Shown one piece after another: positions 35,933 through 47,959 of a DNA stretch of 64,000 nucleotides. A model generated the notes under the pieces. The model worked only from the letters and a program-made list of their open reading frames with translations. It did no database searches and was not told the DNA's origin. The stretch covers positions 1,116,001 through 1,180,000 of the forward strand of contig CAWFPS010000002.1 of NCBI GenBank assembly GCA_963817905.1. The letters run 5' to 3'. Each line of letters starts with the position of its first letter. Positions within the stretch are counted from its first letter, which is position 1. A program made the translations under genes and the position numbers. The stretch is from VRUE01 sp963817905. Lineage in GTDB: Bacteria; Actinomycetota; Thermoleophilia; Solirubrobacterales; 70-9.

Positions 35933-36301
35933 TCAGTCCTGAGTCGCGCGCCATACCCAGAGCATCGCCAGCGGCTGCAGCGCCAGCCGCGCCCAGAGGG
36001 TCCAGCGCGGGATTCGTTCCAGGTCGAGCCCGCGTACCTGCTCGGGGTTGAGGGCCATGTGGACGTTGGCCGGGAAGACAGCGGCCAGCAGGGCGAGCAG
36101 CCACCAGCGGCCGAAGCGCCGGGTCGAGCGGTGGGCGACCGCCACGCCCCCGGCAATCTCGGCGATGCCGCTGAGCACGACCGCCTCGCGGTGATGGGGC
36201 AGCGACGGCGGCATGATCGATTCGTAGCTGCGTGGGATGACGAAGTGCATCGTCCCGGCGAAGGCGAAGAATCCGGCCAGCGCTTTCTGCGAACGGCTCA
36301 T
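35933..36301 (-). CDS. DoxX-family membrane protein
   Basis: 122 aa with four hydrophobic segments: KALAGFFAFAGTMHFVIP, VVLSGIAEIAGGVAVAHRST, WWLLALLAAVFPANVHMALN and LALQPLAMLWVWRA. The PANVHMAL segment and the FAGTMHFV start are typical of DoxX-like proteins, small membrane proteins sometimes linked to thiol redox. Start ATG 36301; a TAGACT box lies 10 nt upstream on the minus strand. It is divergent from uvrB. Confidence 0.75.
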   Translation of the reverse strand: MSRSQKALAGFFAFAGTMHFVIPRSYESIMPPSLPHHREAVVLSGIAEIAGGVAVAHRSTRRFGRWWLLALLAAVFPANVHMALNPEQVRGLDLERIPRWTLWARLALQPLAMLWVWRATQD

Positions 36302-36360
36302 CGAGCGGCCCAGTCTAAGGAGCTTCTGGCGAGAGAGGGCCCCCCACCGGGCACAGGCCC

Positions 36361-36366
36361 TATCGT
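36361..36366 (+). promoter_or_regulatory. -10 box of uvrB
   Basis: TATCGT, 8 nt before ATG 36375, leaderless spacing. Confidence 0.35.
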
Positions 36367-36374
36367 GGGTCCTC

Positions 36375-38375
36375 ATGCCCGAGTTCGAGCTCAATCCCGC
36401 CTACACGCCGACGGCGGACCAGCCCAAGGCGATCGCCGGGCTGGCCGAGGGACTGGGGGAGGGGGAGCGGTTTCAGACCCTGCTCGGCGCCACCGGCACC
36501 GGCAAGACCTTCACGATGGCGGCGACGATCGCGGCGGTGCAGCGCCCCTCGCTGGTGATCGCCCACAACAAGACGCTGGCGGCCCAGCTCTGCAACGAGT
36601 TCCGCGAGTTCTTCCCGGAGAACGCAGGTCGAGTACTTCGTCTCCTACTACGACTACTACCAGCCCGAGGCCTATGTCCCGGCCCAGGACCTCTACATCG
36701 AGAAGGACTCCTCGATCAACGACGAGATCGACCGCCTGCGCCATGCCGCGACGGCCGCGCTCTTCGCCCGCCGCGACGTGATCATCGTCGCCTCGGTGTC
36801 CTGCATCTACGGGATCGGCTCGCCCCAGGTCTACAACGAAAAAATGCAGCTCTTCAAGGTCGGCGAGGAGATCGACCGCGACGGGGTGCTGCGCAAGCTG
36901 GTCAAGATGCAGTACCAGCGCAACGACGCGGTGCTCGGCCGCGGCTCCTTCCGGGTGCGCGGCGAGGTTCTGGAGATCATGCCGTCCTACGCCGAGTCGG
37001 CCTACCGGATCGCCCTCTTCGGCGACGAGATCGAGAGGATCCAGCACTTCGACCCGCTGACCGGCGAGATCCTCGACACGATCGACCACGTCTCGGTCTG
37101 GCCCGCCTCGCACTACGTCACCCGCGATGAGACGCTCGACCGGGCGGTCGAGGAAATCCGCGCCGAACTCGACCTCTCGCACCGCAGAGCTGGAGGCCGA
37201 GGGCAAGCAGCTGGAGGCGCACCGGCTGCGCCAGCGCACCGCCTATGACATCGAGATGCTGAAAGAGATCGGCTTCACCTCCGGGATCGAGAACTACTCG
37301 CGCATTCTCGACGGCCGCCCCGAGGGCAGCCCGCCGCACACGCTGATCGACTACTTCCCCGACGACTTCGTCGTCTTCGTCGACGAGTCCCACCAGACGG
37401 TGCCGCAGATCGGCGGCATGTACGAGGGGGATAGATCGCGCAAGCAGACGCTGATCGACTACGGCTTCCGCCTGCCCTCGGCGATCGACAACCGGCCACT
37501 CAAGTTCGGCGAGTTCCTCGAACGGGTGCCGCAGCTGGTCATGGTATCGGCGACGCCGGGGCCATTCGAGCGGGCCGAGTCGACCCGGATCGTCGAGCAG
37601 ATCGTGCGGCCGACCGGGATCGTCGATCCCGAGATCGACCTGCGCGAGACCCGCAACCAGATCGACGACCTGATGAACGAGATCAAGGGCGTCGCCGAGA
37701 GCGGCGACCGGGTACTGGTCACGACCCTGACCAAGAAGATGGCCGAGGACCTGACCAACTACCTGCTCGAGTACGGGATCAAGGTCCGCTACCTGCACTC
37801 GGAGATCGACACCCTGGAACGGATCCAGATCGTCCGCGACCTGCGCCTCGGCGAGTACGACGTGCTGGTCGGGGTCAACCTGCTGCGCGAGGGGCTCGAC
37901 CTGCCCGAGGTCTCCCTGGTCGCCATCCTCGACGCCGACAAGGAGGGCTTCCTGCGCGGCGAGACCAGCCTCGTGCAGACGATCGGCCGGGCGGCGCGCA
38001 ACGTCAACGGGCGGGTGCTGATGTACGCCGACAGGGAGACCGAGGCAATGCAGGCGGCGATGCGCGAGACCGACCGCCGCCGCGAGATCCAGATCGCCTA
38101 CAACGAGGAGCACGGGATCACTCCGGCGACGGTGCGCAAGGGGATCTCGGAGATGAGCGAGTTCCTGGCGATGGAGGACCGGGCGCCGCGCAAGCGCCGC
38201 AGCAAGCGCGCCGCCGACTTCGACGACCCGGCCGAGCTGGAGCGAGACGATCGTCTCGCTCGAGGAGGAGATGCTCGCCGCGGCCGACGACCTGCGATTC
38301 GAGGAGGCCGGGCGGCTGCGCGACGAGATCAAGGAGCTGCGCCGCGACCTCGACGGGATGCGGGCCGGCGCCTAG
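36375..38375 (+). pseudogene. uvrB: UvrABC system protein B, three single-base frameshifts (probable sequence errors)
   Basis: UvrB is the damage-verifying helicase of nucleotide excision repair. All domains are present once three indels are ignored: Walker A LLGATGTGKTFTMAATIAAV, beta hairpin YYDYYQPEAYVPAQDLYIEK, Walker B VVFVDESHQTVPQIGGMY, motifs VGVNLLREGLDLPEVSLVAI and QTIGRAARNVNGRVLMYADR, and a C-terminal UVR domain EEEMLAAADDLRFEEAGRLR. The breaks are an extra G near 36626, an extra base near 37174 (GACCTCTCGC), and an extra C at 38243. Reading across each gives a gap-free UvrB of about 666 aa. The end overlaps the convergent LuxR gene by 4 nt. Confidence 0.9.
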
Positions 38376-39022
38376 CCCGGCTGGTCGAGGAAGCGCAGCA
38401 CCGCCAGCACGCGGCGGTGGTCCTCGCGCCCGGCGGCGAGGTCGAGCTTGGCGAAGATATTGGTGACGTGCTTCTCGACCGCGCGGTCGGTGACGACCAG
38501 CTCGGCGGCGATCGCCGCGTTGGAGCGGCCCTCGGCCATCAGGCCGAGCACCTCGCGCTCGCGCGGCGTCAGCTCGGCCAGCGGGTCCTCGCGGCGCGCC
38601 CGGCCGAGCATCTGCGAGACGACCTCGGGGTCGAGTGCCGAGCCGCCTTCCGCCACCCGGCGCACCGCTGCCGCGAAGGCCTCGACGTCGGTGACCCGGT
38701 CCTTGAGCAGGTAGCCGAGCCCCTCGGCGCTCTCGGCGAGCAGCTCGCGCGCGTAGGCGACCTCGACGTACTGGGAGAGGACGAGGACCGAGACCTCGGG
38801 CAGCTCGGCGCGGATCTCGTGCGCGGCGCGCAATCCCTCGTCGGTGTGGGTCGGCGGCATCCGCACGTCGACCACGGCGATGTCGGGCTTGTGGGCGCGG
38901 ACCTTGCGCAGCAGCTCTTCGGCGTCGCCGGCCTGACCGGCCACCTCCAGCCCCGCCTCTTCGAGCAGCCGCACGACGCCCTCGCGCAGCAGGACCGAGT
39001 CATCGGCGACGACTACGCGCAC
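38372..39022 (-). CDS. NarL/LuxR-type response regulator
   Basis: 216 aa. The receiver domain has VRVVVADDSVLLREGVVRLL, the phospho-acceptor Asp in DIAVVDVRMPPTHTDEG, and the Lys in YLLKDRVTDVEAF. The C-terminal LuxR HTH is LTPREREVLGLMAEGRSNAA, IAAELVVTDRAVEKHVTNIF. It is the DNA-binding output of the three-gene signalling operon (receiver, kinase, regulator). GTG 39022 overlaps the kinase stop. Confidence 0.93.
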   Translation of the reverse strand: MRVVVADDSVLLREGVVRLLEEAGLEVAGQAGDAEELLRKVRAHKPDIAVVDVRMPPTHTDEGLRAAHEIRAELPEVSVLVLSQYVEVAYARELLAESAEGLGYLLKDRVTDVEAFAAAVRRVAEGGSALDPEVVSQMLGRARREDPLAELTPREREVLGLMAEGRSNAAIAAELVVTDRAVEKHVTNIFAKLDLAAGREDHRRVLAVLRFLDQPG

Positions 39023-40492
39023 GGGATCCTCGCCGTCACGGTGGTGCCGCCACCGGCCGGGCTGTCGAGGCGCAGCTCGCCGTCGAGCGCCGCGACCCGG
39101 TCCTCGAGCCCGCGCAGGCCGGTCCCGCCGGCCGGGTCGGCGCCGCCGACGCCGTCGTCGCGGATCTCGACCTCGACGACACCGTTGCTGCGCGCCACCC
39201 GCACCGTGGCGCCCTCGGCGTCGGCGTAGCGGGCGACGTTGGTCAGGGCCTCGGCGATGACGAAGTAGGTCGCCGACTCGACCGGCGTCGGCAGCCGTTC
39301 CTGCGGCGTCTCGACGATCTCGACCGGCAGCGGCGCGCGGTCGGCGAGGCCGCTCAGGGCCGCATCGAGGCCGCGGTCGCTGAGCACGGCGGGGTGGATG
39401 CCGCGGGCCAGCTCGCGCAGCTCCCTGGTCGCCTCGCTGAGCTCGACCATCGCCTCGTCGAGCATCTCGGCGGCGGCTTCCGGCTCCTCGGCGATCTTGC
39501 CGCGCACCAGGCGCAGGCTCATCGTCAGCGCCACCAGGCGCTGCTGGGCGCCGTCGTGAAGGTCGCGCTCGACCCGTCGCCGTTCCTCGTAGCCCGCCTC
39601 GACGATCCGCGCCCGCGAGGCGCGCAGCTCCTCGAGCTTGGCCTGCAGCTCGGCGTTGAGATGCTGGTTCTCGGCGGTGAGCTGGGTGCGGATCTCCTCC
39701 TCGCGCCCGATCCGCGAGCGCAGCAGGCCGAGCAGGAAGGCGAAGGGCAGGCAGGCGAAGACGGCGACCGTGGCGATGAAGGCGCTGCTCTCGACCGCCG
39801 TCGACGCCCCGGCCGCGCTGGCGAGCAGCATCACGATCAGCAGCGCGAAGGCGAGCCCGCCGGTGGCGAGGACCGGGGTCAGCACCCGTCGGCGCTCGGC
39901 CGAGCTGTCCCGCCAGCGCCGGTAGAGGAGCCAGACCACGGCGACGATCACCACCACCGAGACCAGCGCCTGGACGCCGTTGATCAGCTTGCCGACCGAC
40001 TCGTGCCCCTCGATCAGCAGCGGGTTTTCGGGGCAGTTCGTCGCAGCCTTCCTGCTGGGGGTTGACGAAGAAGCCCCAGGCGAGCTGGGCGACGGTGGTG
40101 ATGAAGTAGGTGGTCCCGACCAGCGCCTTCTGCAGGCGGGTTTCCAGCCTGCCGGAGGGGAAGGTGACCAGCAGGTGGATCAGGAAGGCGAAGGGCAGCG
40201 CCGAGCTGAGCGCTCCGATCGCGAAGACGACCTCGTTGTTGGAGGAGCTGAGCGCCTCGAGGAACCAGGTGAACCCGACCGCGGTCATCAGCGGGCCGAC
40301 GTTGCTGCGCGGCCGCCGGTCCCAGGCGTAGAGCCCGGTCCCGACGAAGCCCCAGGCAGAGATCAGGACCAGGGCGACGACCACTCCCCGGGGGCTCTGG
40401 TGGTCGCTGGTCATCACCAGGGCGACCGTCCCGATGCCGAGTGCGAAGGCGAGCGCCCCGAGTCCGACCAGAGCGCGGCGCAGGCCGGTCAT
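39013..40492 (-). pseudogene. NarL-type sensor histidine kinase, single-base frameshift
   Basis: The N-terminal half (from ATG 40492) has six hydrophobic segments, such as LVGLGALAFALGIGTVALVM and FAIGALSSALPFAFLIHLLV, ending FVNPQQEGCDELP. At 40030-40033 there is a run of four G (minus strand CCCC); removing one lets CDELPENPLLIEGHESVGKL run into VVIVAVVWLLYRRWRD. The second half has a coiled coil, the HisKA_3 His in EERRRVERDLHDGAQQRLVA and an ATPase domain with EALTNVARYADAEGA and DDGVGG. A sequence error is likely. Its start overlaps the receiver gene stop. Confidence 0.85.
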
Positions 40493-40842
40493 CCGACCAG
40501 CGCCGCGATCGCCTCGCCGCTGAGCTCGCCCTTGGTGACGAAGCCCTGGACGGGGCTGGCGGCGATCTCCTCGCCGAAGTCGGAGCTCTCGCGGGTGGAG
40601 GTGAGGACGATCGCCGGGCCGCCGCTCCGCGCTCGCAGTCGCTCTGCCACCTCGAAGCCGTCGATGTCGGGCAGCTGCACGTCGAGCAGGACGAGGTCGG
40701 GTTCGAGCTCCCGCACCGCCTCGATCGCGGCGGCACCGTCCGCGGCCTCGCCGACGACCGCGTAGCCGTCGGCCTCCAGCATTCGCCGTGCGCTGAGCCG
40801 GAAGCTGGGGTGGTCGTCGACGATCAGGACCGAGGTGGGCAT
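40489..40842 (-). CDS. Stand-alone response-regulator receiver domain
   Basis: 117 aa from ATG 40842, preceded by AGGAGA. SVLIVDDHPSFRLSARRMLE carries the acidic pair, DLVLLDVQLPDIDGFEVAER the phospho-Asp, AIVLTSTRESSDFGEE the Thr, and GFVTKGELSGEAIAAL the Lys. No output domain follows, so it acts by protein contact, perhaps as a phosphate sink or modulator of the kinase encoded next. Its TGA overlaps the kinase ATG. Confidence 0.88.
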   Translation of the reverse strand: MPTSVLIVDDHPSFRLSARRMLEADGYAVVGEAADGAAAIEAVRELEPDLVLLDVQLPDIDGFEVAERLRARSGGPAIVLTSTRESSDFGEEIAASPVQGFVTKGELSGEAIAALVG

Positions 40843-41045
40843 GCCCGGATTCTCCTGCATAAGGGGCCTCCGGGGGTACGGCTAACCCCACCATCGACAG
40901 GTGGGACCCGCACCCCCAAACGCCAGCCACCCCCATGGGAACGCCGCCGCAGCATTGGCAGCCTGGACCCATCGCAATTCCACCCCAGCGGTCGTCATTT
41001 TCACCGCATGCCGGCAGAAATGACGACCGCGACGAAAGGAACTCC

Positions 41046-43244
41046 ATGCAACGCACGCAGAACAAGAACATCGCCGCCCGCGCCGCCCGCTGGAGCACGG
41101 CGCACCGCAAGCTCGCCATCTTCGGCTGGCTCGCCTTCGTCGTCGCCTCCGTCGTCATCGGCGGCGCTGTCGGGCAGAAGAACCTGACCAACTCCGAAGC
41201 AATCCCCGGCGAGGCCGGCCGCGCCGAAGTCGCGGTCGAGCGTTCGCACCTGGAACCAAACGCTGAGGAGATCCTGGTCCAAAGCAAGGCGTTGAAGACC
41301 GACGACCCGGTCTTCGAAGCAGCGATCGACGACACGGCCGCGAGGCTGCGGACGCTGCCCTCCGTGACCGCGCTCAGCTCACCCGTCAACGGCGGCGGCC
41401 GCGTCTCCGCGGACGGGCACTCGGCCCTGATCGAGTTCCAGATCCGCGGCGACAGGGAAGCGGCCGAAGCGAAGGTCGACAGGATCCTCGCCACCACCGC
41501 GGCCGCGCAACGCGCTCACCCGCAACTGCGGATCGAGCAGTTCGGCGGGACCAGCGCCAACAAGGCGCTGGAAGCCGTCTTCAGCGAAGACCTGAAGAAG
41601 GCCGAGACGACCTCGCTGCCGATCACCCTGATCATCCTCCTGCTCGCCTTCGGGGCGCTGGTCGCGGCCTTCGTGCCGCTGCTGATCGCCTTCTCGGCGG
41701 TGCTGGCGACGATCGGGCTGCTGGCGTTGCCGAGCCAACTGGTGCCGATGGACCCCAACGTCTCCTCGGTGATCGTCCTCGTCGGACTCGCCGTCGGCGT
41801 CGACTACTCGCTGTTCTACCTGCGCCGCGAGCGCGAGGAGCGGCGGGCGGGGCGCAGTGCCGAGGCGTCCCTGGCCGCGGCGGCGGCAACCTCGGGCCGG
41901 GCGGTGCTCGTCTCCGGGGCGACTGTGATCGCCTCGATGGCCGGGATGCTGCTCAGCGGCGACCCGACCTTCACCTCCTTCGCGGTCGGAACGATGACCG
42001 TCGTCGCGGTGGCGATGTTCGCCTCGCTGACGGTTCTGCCCGCGGTGCTCTCCAAGCTCGGCGACAGGGTCGAGAAGGGCCGCATCCCGTTCTTGCGCCG
42101 CTGGCGCGAGCGGCGTGGCGGCAGGTCTGTCTGGGGCTCGATCGTCGGCGGCGTGATGCGGCGGCCGGTCCTCTCGATGGTCGCCTCGGCGGGTGTCCTG
42201 GTCGCTTTGGCAATCCCCGCATTCGGGATGAACCTGGTCGTGAGCAGCTCCGACGACCTGCCGCGCGACATCCCGATCGTGCAGACCTTCGATCGCGTCA
42301 GCGACGCCTTCCCGGGCGAAGCTGCGGGGTCGCGGGTCGTGGTCGAGGCCGACGACGTCACCGCGGCACCGGTTGCCGCCGCGGTCGCCGACCTGCGCCA
42401 GCGGGCCGAGCACAGCCCGCAGGTAGTCAGCGGTCCGGTCGAGGTGGAACGCAGCGCCGACAACAGCGTCGTCGCGATCCAGCTGCCGACGGTCGGCAAG
42501 GGCAGCGACGCGGCCGCCACCGCGGCGCTGGCGACGATCCGCGAGCGGATGGTCCCGGCGGCGTTCGACGCCGTCCCCGGCGCCGAGGTCAACGTCACCG
42601 GCGAGGCGGCGCAGTCGAAGGACTTCGGCGACCTGGTCCGCCAGCGCCTGCCGCTGGTCTTCGCCTTCGTACTCACCCTGGCATTCGTGTTGCTGCTGAT
42701 CACCTTCCGCTCGATCGTTGTCCCGATCAAGGCGATCGTGCTCAACCTGCTCTCGGTGGGCGCCGCCTACGGGGTGCTGGTGCTGGTGTTCCAGAACGGG
42801 CTGGGCGAGTCGTTGCTCGGCTTCCACTCCAACGGAGGCGTCAGCTCATGGCTGCCGCTCTTCCTCTTCGTGATCCTCTTCGGGCTCTCGATGGACTACC
42901 ACGTGCTGATCCTCAGCCGCGTCCGCGAGGGCGTCGACCGAGGCTTCAGCAGCGACGAGGCGGTCCGCGAGGGGATCACGGCCACGGCGGGGACGGTGAC
43001 GAGCGCGGCGATGGTGATGGTCGCGGTCTTCTCGATCTTCGCCACGCTCAGCATCATCGACATGAAGGAGATGGGAATCGGCCTCGCCGTCGCCGTCCTG
43101 ATCGACGCGACGATCGTGCGGGCGATCCTGCTGCCGGCGACGATGAAGCTGCTCGGCGAGCGCAACTGGTACCTGCCCAGCACGCTCGGCTGGCTGCCAC
43201 GGGCGCGCCACTCCGAGCCGGAGGTGGAGCCGGCCGCCGTGTAG
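41046..43244 (+). CDS. MMPL-family RND transporter
   Basis: 732 aa, about 12 membrane helices in two repeats. The first helix is KLAIFGWLAFVVASVVIGGA; extracytoplasmic domain, then SLPITLIILLLAFGALVAAF, VSSVIVLVGLAVGVDYSLFY with GVDYSLFYLRRERE (the proton-relay Asp-Tyr pair), and in the second half LFGLSMDYHVLILSRVREGV, again with an Asp-Tyr pair. These are marks of MMPL proteins that export lipids or drugs. ATG 41046 follows AAAGGAACTCC. Substrate unknown. Confidence 0.92.
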   Translation: MQRTQNKNIAARAARWSTAHRKLAIFGWLAFVVASVVIGGAVGQKNLTNSEAIPGEAGRAEVAVERSHLEPNAEEILVQSKALKTDDPVFEAAIDDTAARLRTLPSVTALSSPVNGGGRVSADGHSALIEFQIRGDREAAEAKVDRILATTAAAQRAHPQLRIEQFGGTSANKALEAVFSEDLKKAETTSLPITLIILLLAFGALVAAFVPLLIAFSAVLATIGLLALPSQLVPMDPNVSSVIVLVGLAVGVDYSLFYLRREREERRAGRSAEASLAAAAATSGRAVLVSGATVIASMAGMLLSGDPTFTSFAVGTMTVVAVAMFASLTVLPAVLSKLGDRVEKGRIPFLRRWRERRGGRSVWGSIVGGVMRRPVLSMVASAGVLVALAIPAFGMNLVVSSSDDLPRDIPIVQTFDRVSDAFPGEAAGSRVVVEADDVTAAPVAAAVADLRQRAEHSPQVVSGPVEVERSADNSVVAIQLPTVGKGSDAAATAALATIRERMVPAAFDAVPGAEVNVTGEAAQSKDFGDLVRQRLPLVFAFVLTLAFVLLLITFRSIVVPIKAIVLNLLSVGAAYGVLVLVFQNGLGESLLGFHSNGGVSSWLPLFLFVILFGLSMDYHVLILSRVREGVDRGFSSDEAVREGITATAGTVTSAAMVMVAVFSIFATLSIIDMKEMGIGLAVAVLIDATIVRAILLPATMKLLGERNWYLPSTLGWLPRARHSEPEVEPAAV

Positions 43245-43305
43245 CGGCTATGTCCCTCCAAGCGCCGTGCGGTCCGCCGCATGGCGGAGTCAAGCGCGAC
43301 CCGAA

Positions 43306-43339
43306 CGGGGCGCCGCGGCCTACTCGCCGCGGCGCCCCG
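43306..43339. terminator. GC-rich hairpin between convergent mmpL and NTF2-like genes
   Basis: CGGGGCGCCGCGG and CCGCGGCGCCCCG, perfect 13-bp stem with an 8-nt loop, followed by CAGCGTTTTGG. A bidirectional terminator is plausible. Confidence 0.5.
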
Positions 43340-43361
43340 CCAGCGTTTTGGCGTCCTCTCC

Positions 43362-43739
43362 CTAGGCCAGGACCTTTGCTGCCTTGGCGCTGTCGGCGTA
43401 GAACTCGCCGCGGACGATCTTGCCGTCGGCGAACTTGATCAGGTGCGCGAACGGTGCCTCGAAGCTGTCGCCGTCTTTGCCGGCGCGCTGCGTTCCGCGC
43501 ACCACCACCCAGTCGCCGCCGTCGATGAACTCTTCCGGGTTGAGACTGAAGGACGACCAGTAATTGGGGATCTGGGCCATATTGCCGAGAATCTCGTCGC
43601 GGCCGCGAGTTTCGCCGCCCAGCGGCAACTCGTCCGATGTGAGCCAGGTGCCGTCCTCGGCCATCATCTCACCGAGTGCTTGCAGGTCGCCGCGGCCAAA
43701 CGCGTCGTAGGCGGACCGGGCGGTGTCGACGTTCGACAT
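43362..43739 (-). CDS. SnoaL-like / NTF2-fold protein
   Basis: 125 aa. AYDAFGRGDLQALGEMMAED, GTWLTSDELPLGGETRGRDE, EEFIDGGDWVVVRGTQRAGK and APFAHLIKFADGKIVRGEFY form the cone-shaped NTF2 fold (DUF4440/SnoaL type). Such proteins bind or isomerise small ligands; no catalytic pair stands out. ATG 43739 follows GAGGAGGATGT. It is divergent from uvrA. Confidence 0.85.
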   Translation of the reverse strand: MSNVDTARSAYDAFGRGDLQALGEMMAEDGTWLTSDELPLGGETRGRDEILGNMAQIPNYWSSFSLNPEEFIDGGDWVVVRGTQRAGKDGDSFEAPFAHLIKFADGKIVRGEFYADSAKAAKVLA

Positions 43740-43928
43740 ACATCCTCCTCTGTTCAATCTGACCCCGCCTCGGATTCAACCTACTCCCGCCAGCACATCT
43801 CCGCAAGAGTCCTTAACCATTCGGCGAAATGTCAAGCGAGTCGAGGCGGCGGTCCCCCGGGGCGACTTTCTCTCCGCATGGGGCGGGTGACTCGCCCCAG
43901 GACTAGGGGAACATCTGTTCGCCTCCCT

Positions 43929-43934
43929 ATTATT
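43929..43934 (+). promoter_or_regulatory. -10 box of uvrA
   Basis: TATTAT, 7 nt before GTG 43942. No LexA or SOS box was identified by eye in the 200-nt divergent region. Confidence 0.45.
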
Positions 43935-43941
43935 GGTCCCC

Positions 43942-46806
<2,865 letters not shown>

Positions 46807-46901
46807 GGCCGGGGAGGTCGATGACCAAGCGGGACGGTGGCGACACGCTCCCGCGTAGCAGCGCTACGCGGGGCACCGGGGCGGTGCCGTATCCGTGCCG
46901 G

Positions 46902-47873
46902 TCACTCGGCCTCAGCCGGACCAAGCAGCAGCGAGGCGCCGATCGCGCCGCCGAGGTCGCCGAGCTCGGCGATTTGCATCTTCGGCGGGTCGTCGGCGAC
47001 GAAGATGTGCTTGCCCATCTCGCGCTCGATCTCGGTCGAGTAGCGCTCGGCGAAGCGGCCGCCGAGCCCACCGCCAATCACCACCGCCTCGACGTCGAGC
47101 AGGTTGCAGGCAGAGGCGATCCCGGTGCCGAGGTAGCGGACCGCGCGCCGGATCAGGCTCTCGGCCAGCGGGTCCTTCTCGCGCAGGGCGTGCTCCCAGA
47201 CCGAGCTGGTGAGCCGGTCCTTGCCGCGCTTCTCCATGATCTTGAAGAGGTCGGTCTCGACGCCGGCTGCGTGTTCGCGCCGCGCCTTCGCCTCCATCGC
47301 CGCCCGACCCGCGTAGGCCTCCATGCAGCCGCGCCGCCCGCAGGGGCAGCGGGCGCCGCCGCGCTTGACGACGATGTGGCCGATCTCGCCCGCTGCGCCG
47401 CGTCCCAGCCAGGGCACCCCGCCGAGGACGATGCCGCCGCCGACGCCGGTGCCCCACCAAACGCCGAGCACCGAGTCATACGGCCGGCCGGCGCCCAGCC
47501 GGTACTCGCCTTCGACCGCGACCTGGACGTCGTTGCCGATCCTCACCTCGGTGCCGAACGCCTTGGCCAGCGTCTCGCCGAGCGGGAAGCTGCCCTCCCA
47601 GCCGGGCAGGTTGCGGGCGCCGCTGACGATCCCGGTCTTGCCGTCGGCATCGCCGGGCGAGCCGACACCGATGCCGCTCAGCTCCGCCGGCTTCACCGAC
47701 GCCGCCGAGGCGGCTTCGCGCAGCGTGTCCTCCATCGCCCGCGCCACGTCCGCGGGCCCGCCCTCGGTCGGGGTCGGCTGCCGCGCTTCGCCTTGCACGG
47801 TGCCGTCGGTCTCGACCACCACGGTCTGAATCTTCGTCCCGCCAAGATCGATACCGCCGCGCAACTCGCTCAC
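46902..47873 (-). CDS. ROK-family sugar kinase (glucokinase-like)
   Basis: 323 aa from GTG 47873. N-terminal phosphate loop GGIDLGGTKIQTVVVETDGT; GIGVGSPGDADGKTG; catalytic Asp in VRIGNDVQVAVEGEYRLGAG; zinc motif RCPCGRRGCMEAYAG; and AVVIGGGLGGRFAERYSTEI. ROK kinases phosphorylate glucose or related sugars; the polyphosphate motif of actinobacterial glucokinases was not confirmed. A TAGACT box lies 7 nt upstream of GTG 47873. Confidence 0.9.
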   Translation of the reverse strand: MSELRGGIDLGGTKIQTVVVETDGTVQGEARQPTPTEGGPADVARAMEDTLREAASAASVKPAELSGIGVGSPGDADGKTGIVSGARNLPGWEGSFPLGETLAKAFGTEVRIGNDVQVAVEGEYRLGAGRPYDSVLGVWWGTGVGGGIVLGGVPWLGRGAAGEIGHIVVKRGGARCPCGRRGCMEAYAGRAAMEAKARREHAAGVETDLFKIMEKRGKDRLTSSVWEHALREKDPLAESLIRRAVRYLGTGIASACNLLDVEAVVIGGGLGGRFAERYSTEIEREMGKHIFVADDPPKMQIAELGDLGGAIGASLLLGPAEAE

Positions 47874-47880
47874 GCGGGTC

Positions 47881-47886
47881 AGTCTA
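47881..47886 (-). promoter_or_regulatory. -10 box of the ROK kinase gene
   Basis: TAGACT on the minus strand, 7 nt before GTG 47873, leaderless spacing. It abuts the palindrome 47889-47941. Confidence 0.5.
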
Positions 47887-47888
47887 TG

Positions 47889-47941
47889 CGGCCGATGGGC
47901 CGAAAATACGCATATGAGGCGCATTTTCGGCCCATCGGCCG
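47889..47941. repeat. Palindrome in a divergent promoter region (family C-like)
   Basis: CGGCCGATGGGCCGAAAATA and TTTTCGGCCCATCGGCCG arms, 23 bp with one mismatch and a 7-nt loop. It shares GCCGAYGGGCCGA with the tsaD and valS palindromes. Confidence 0.8.
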
Positions 47942-47947
47942 GATGTT

Positions 47948-47953
47948 TAAGGT
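47948..47953 (+). promoter_or_regulatory. -10 box of the hexapeptide acyltransferase gene
   Basis: TAAGGT, 6 nt before GTG 47960. Confidence 0.4.
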
Positions 47954-47959
47954 TGCGGC

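Noticed and set aside
38372..41497. A 1041-codon minus-strand open frame
   Set aside because: It joins the LuxR regulator frame to unrelated shadow frames of the kinase, receiver and mmpL regions. Only 38372-39022 (and part of the frameshifted kinase) reads as a real protein.
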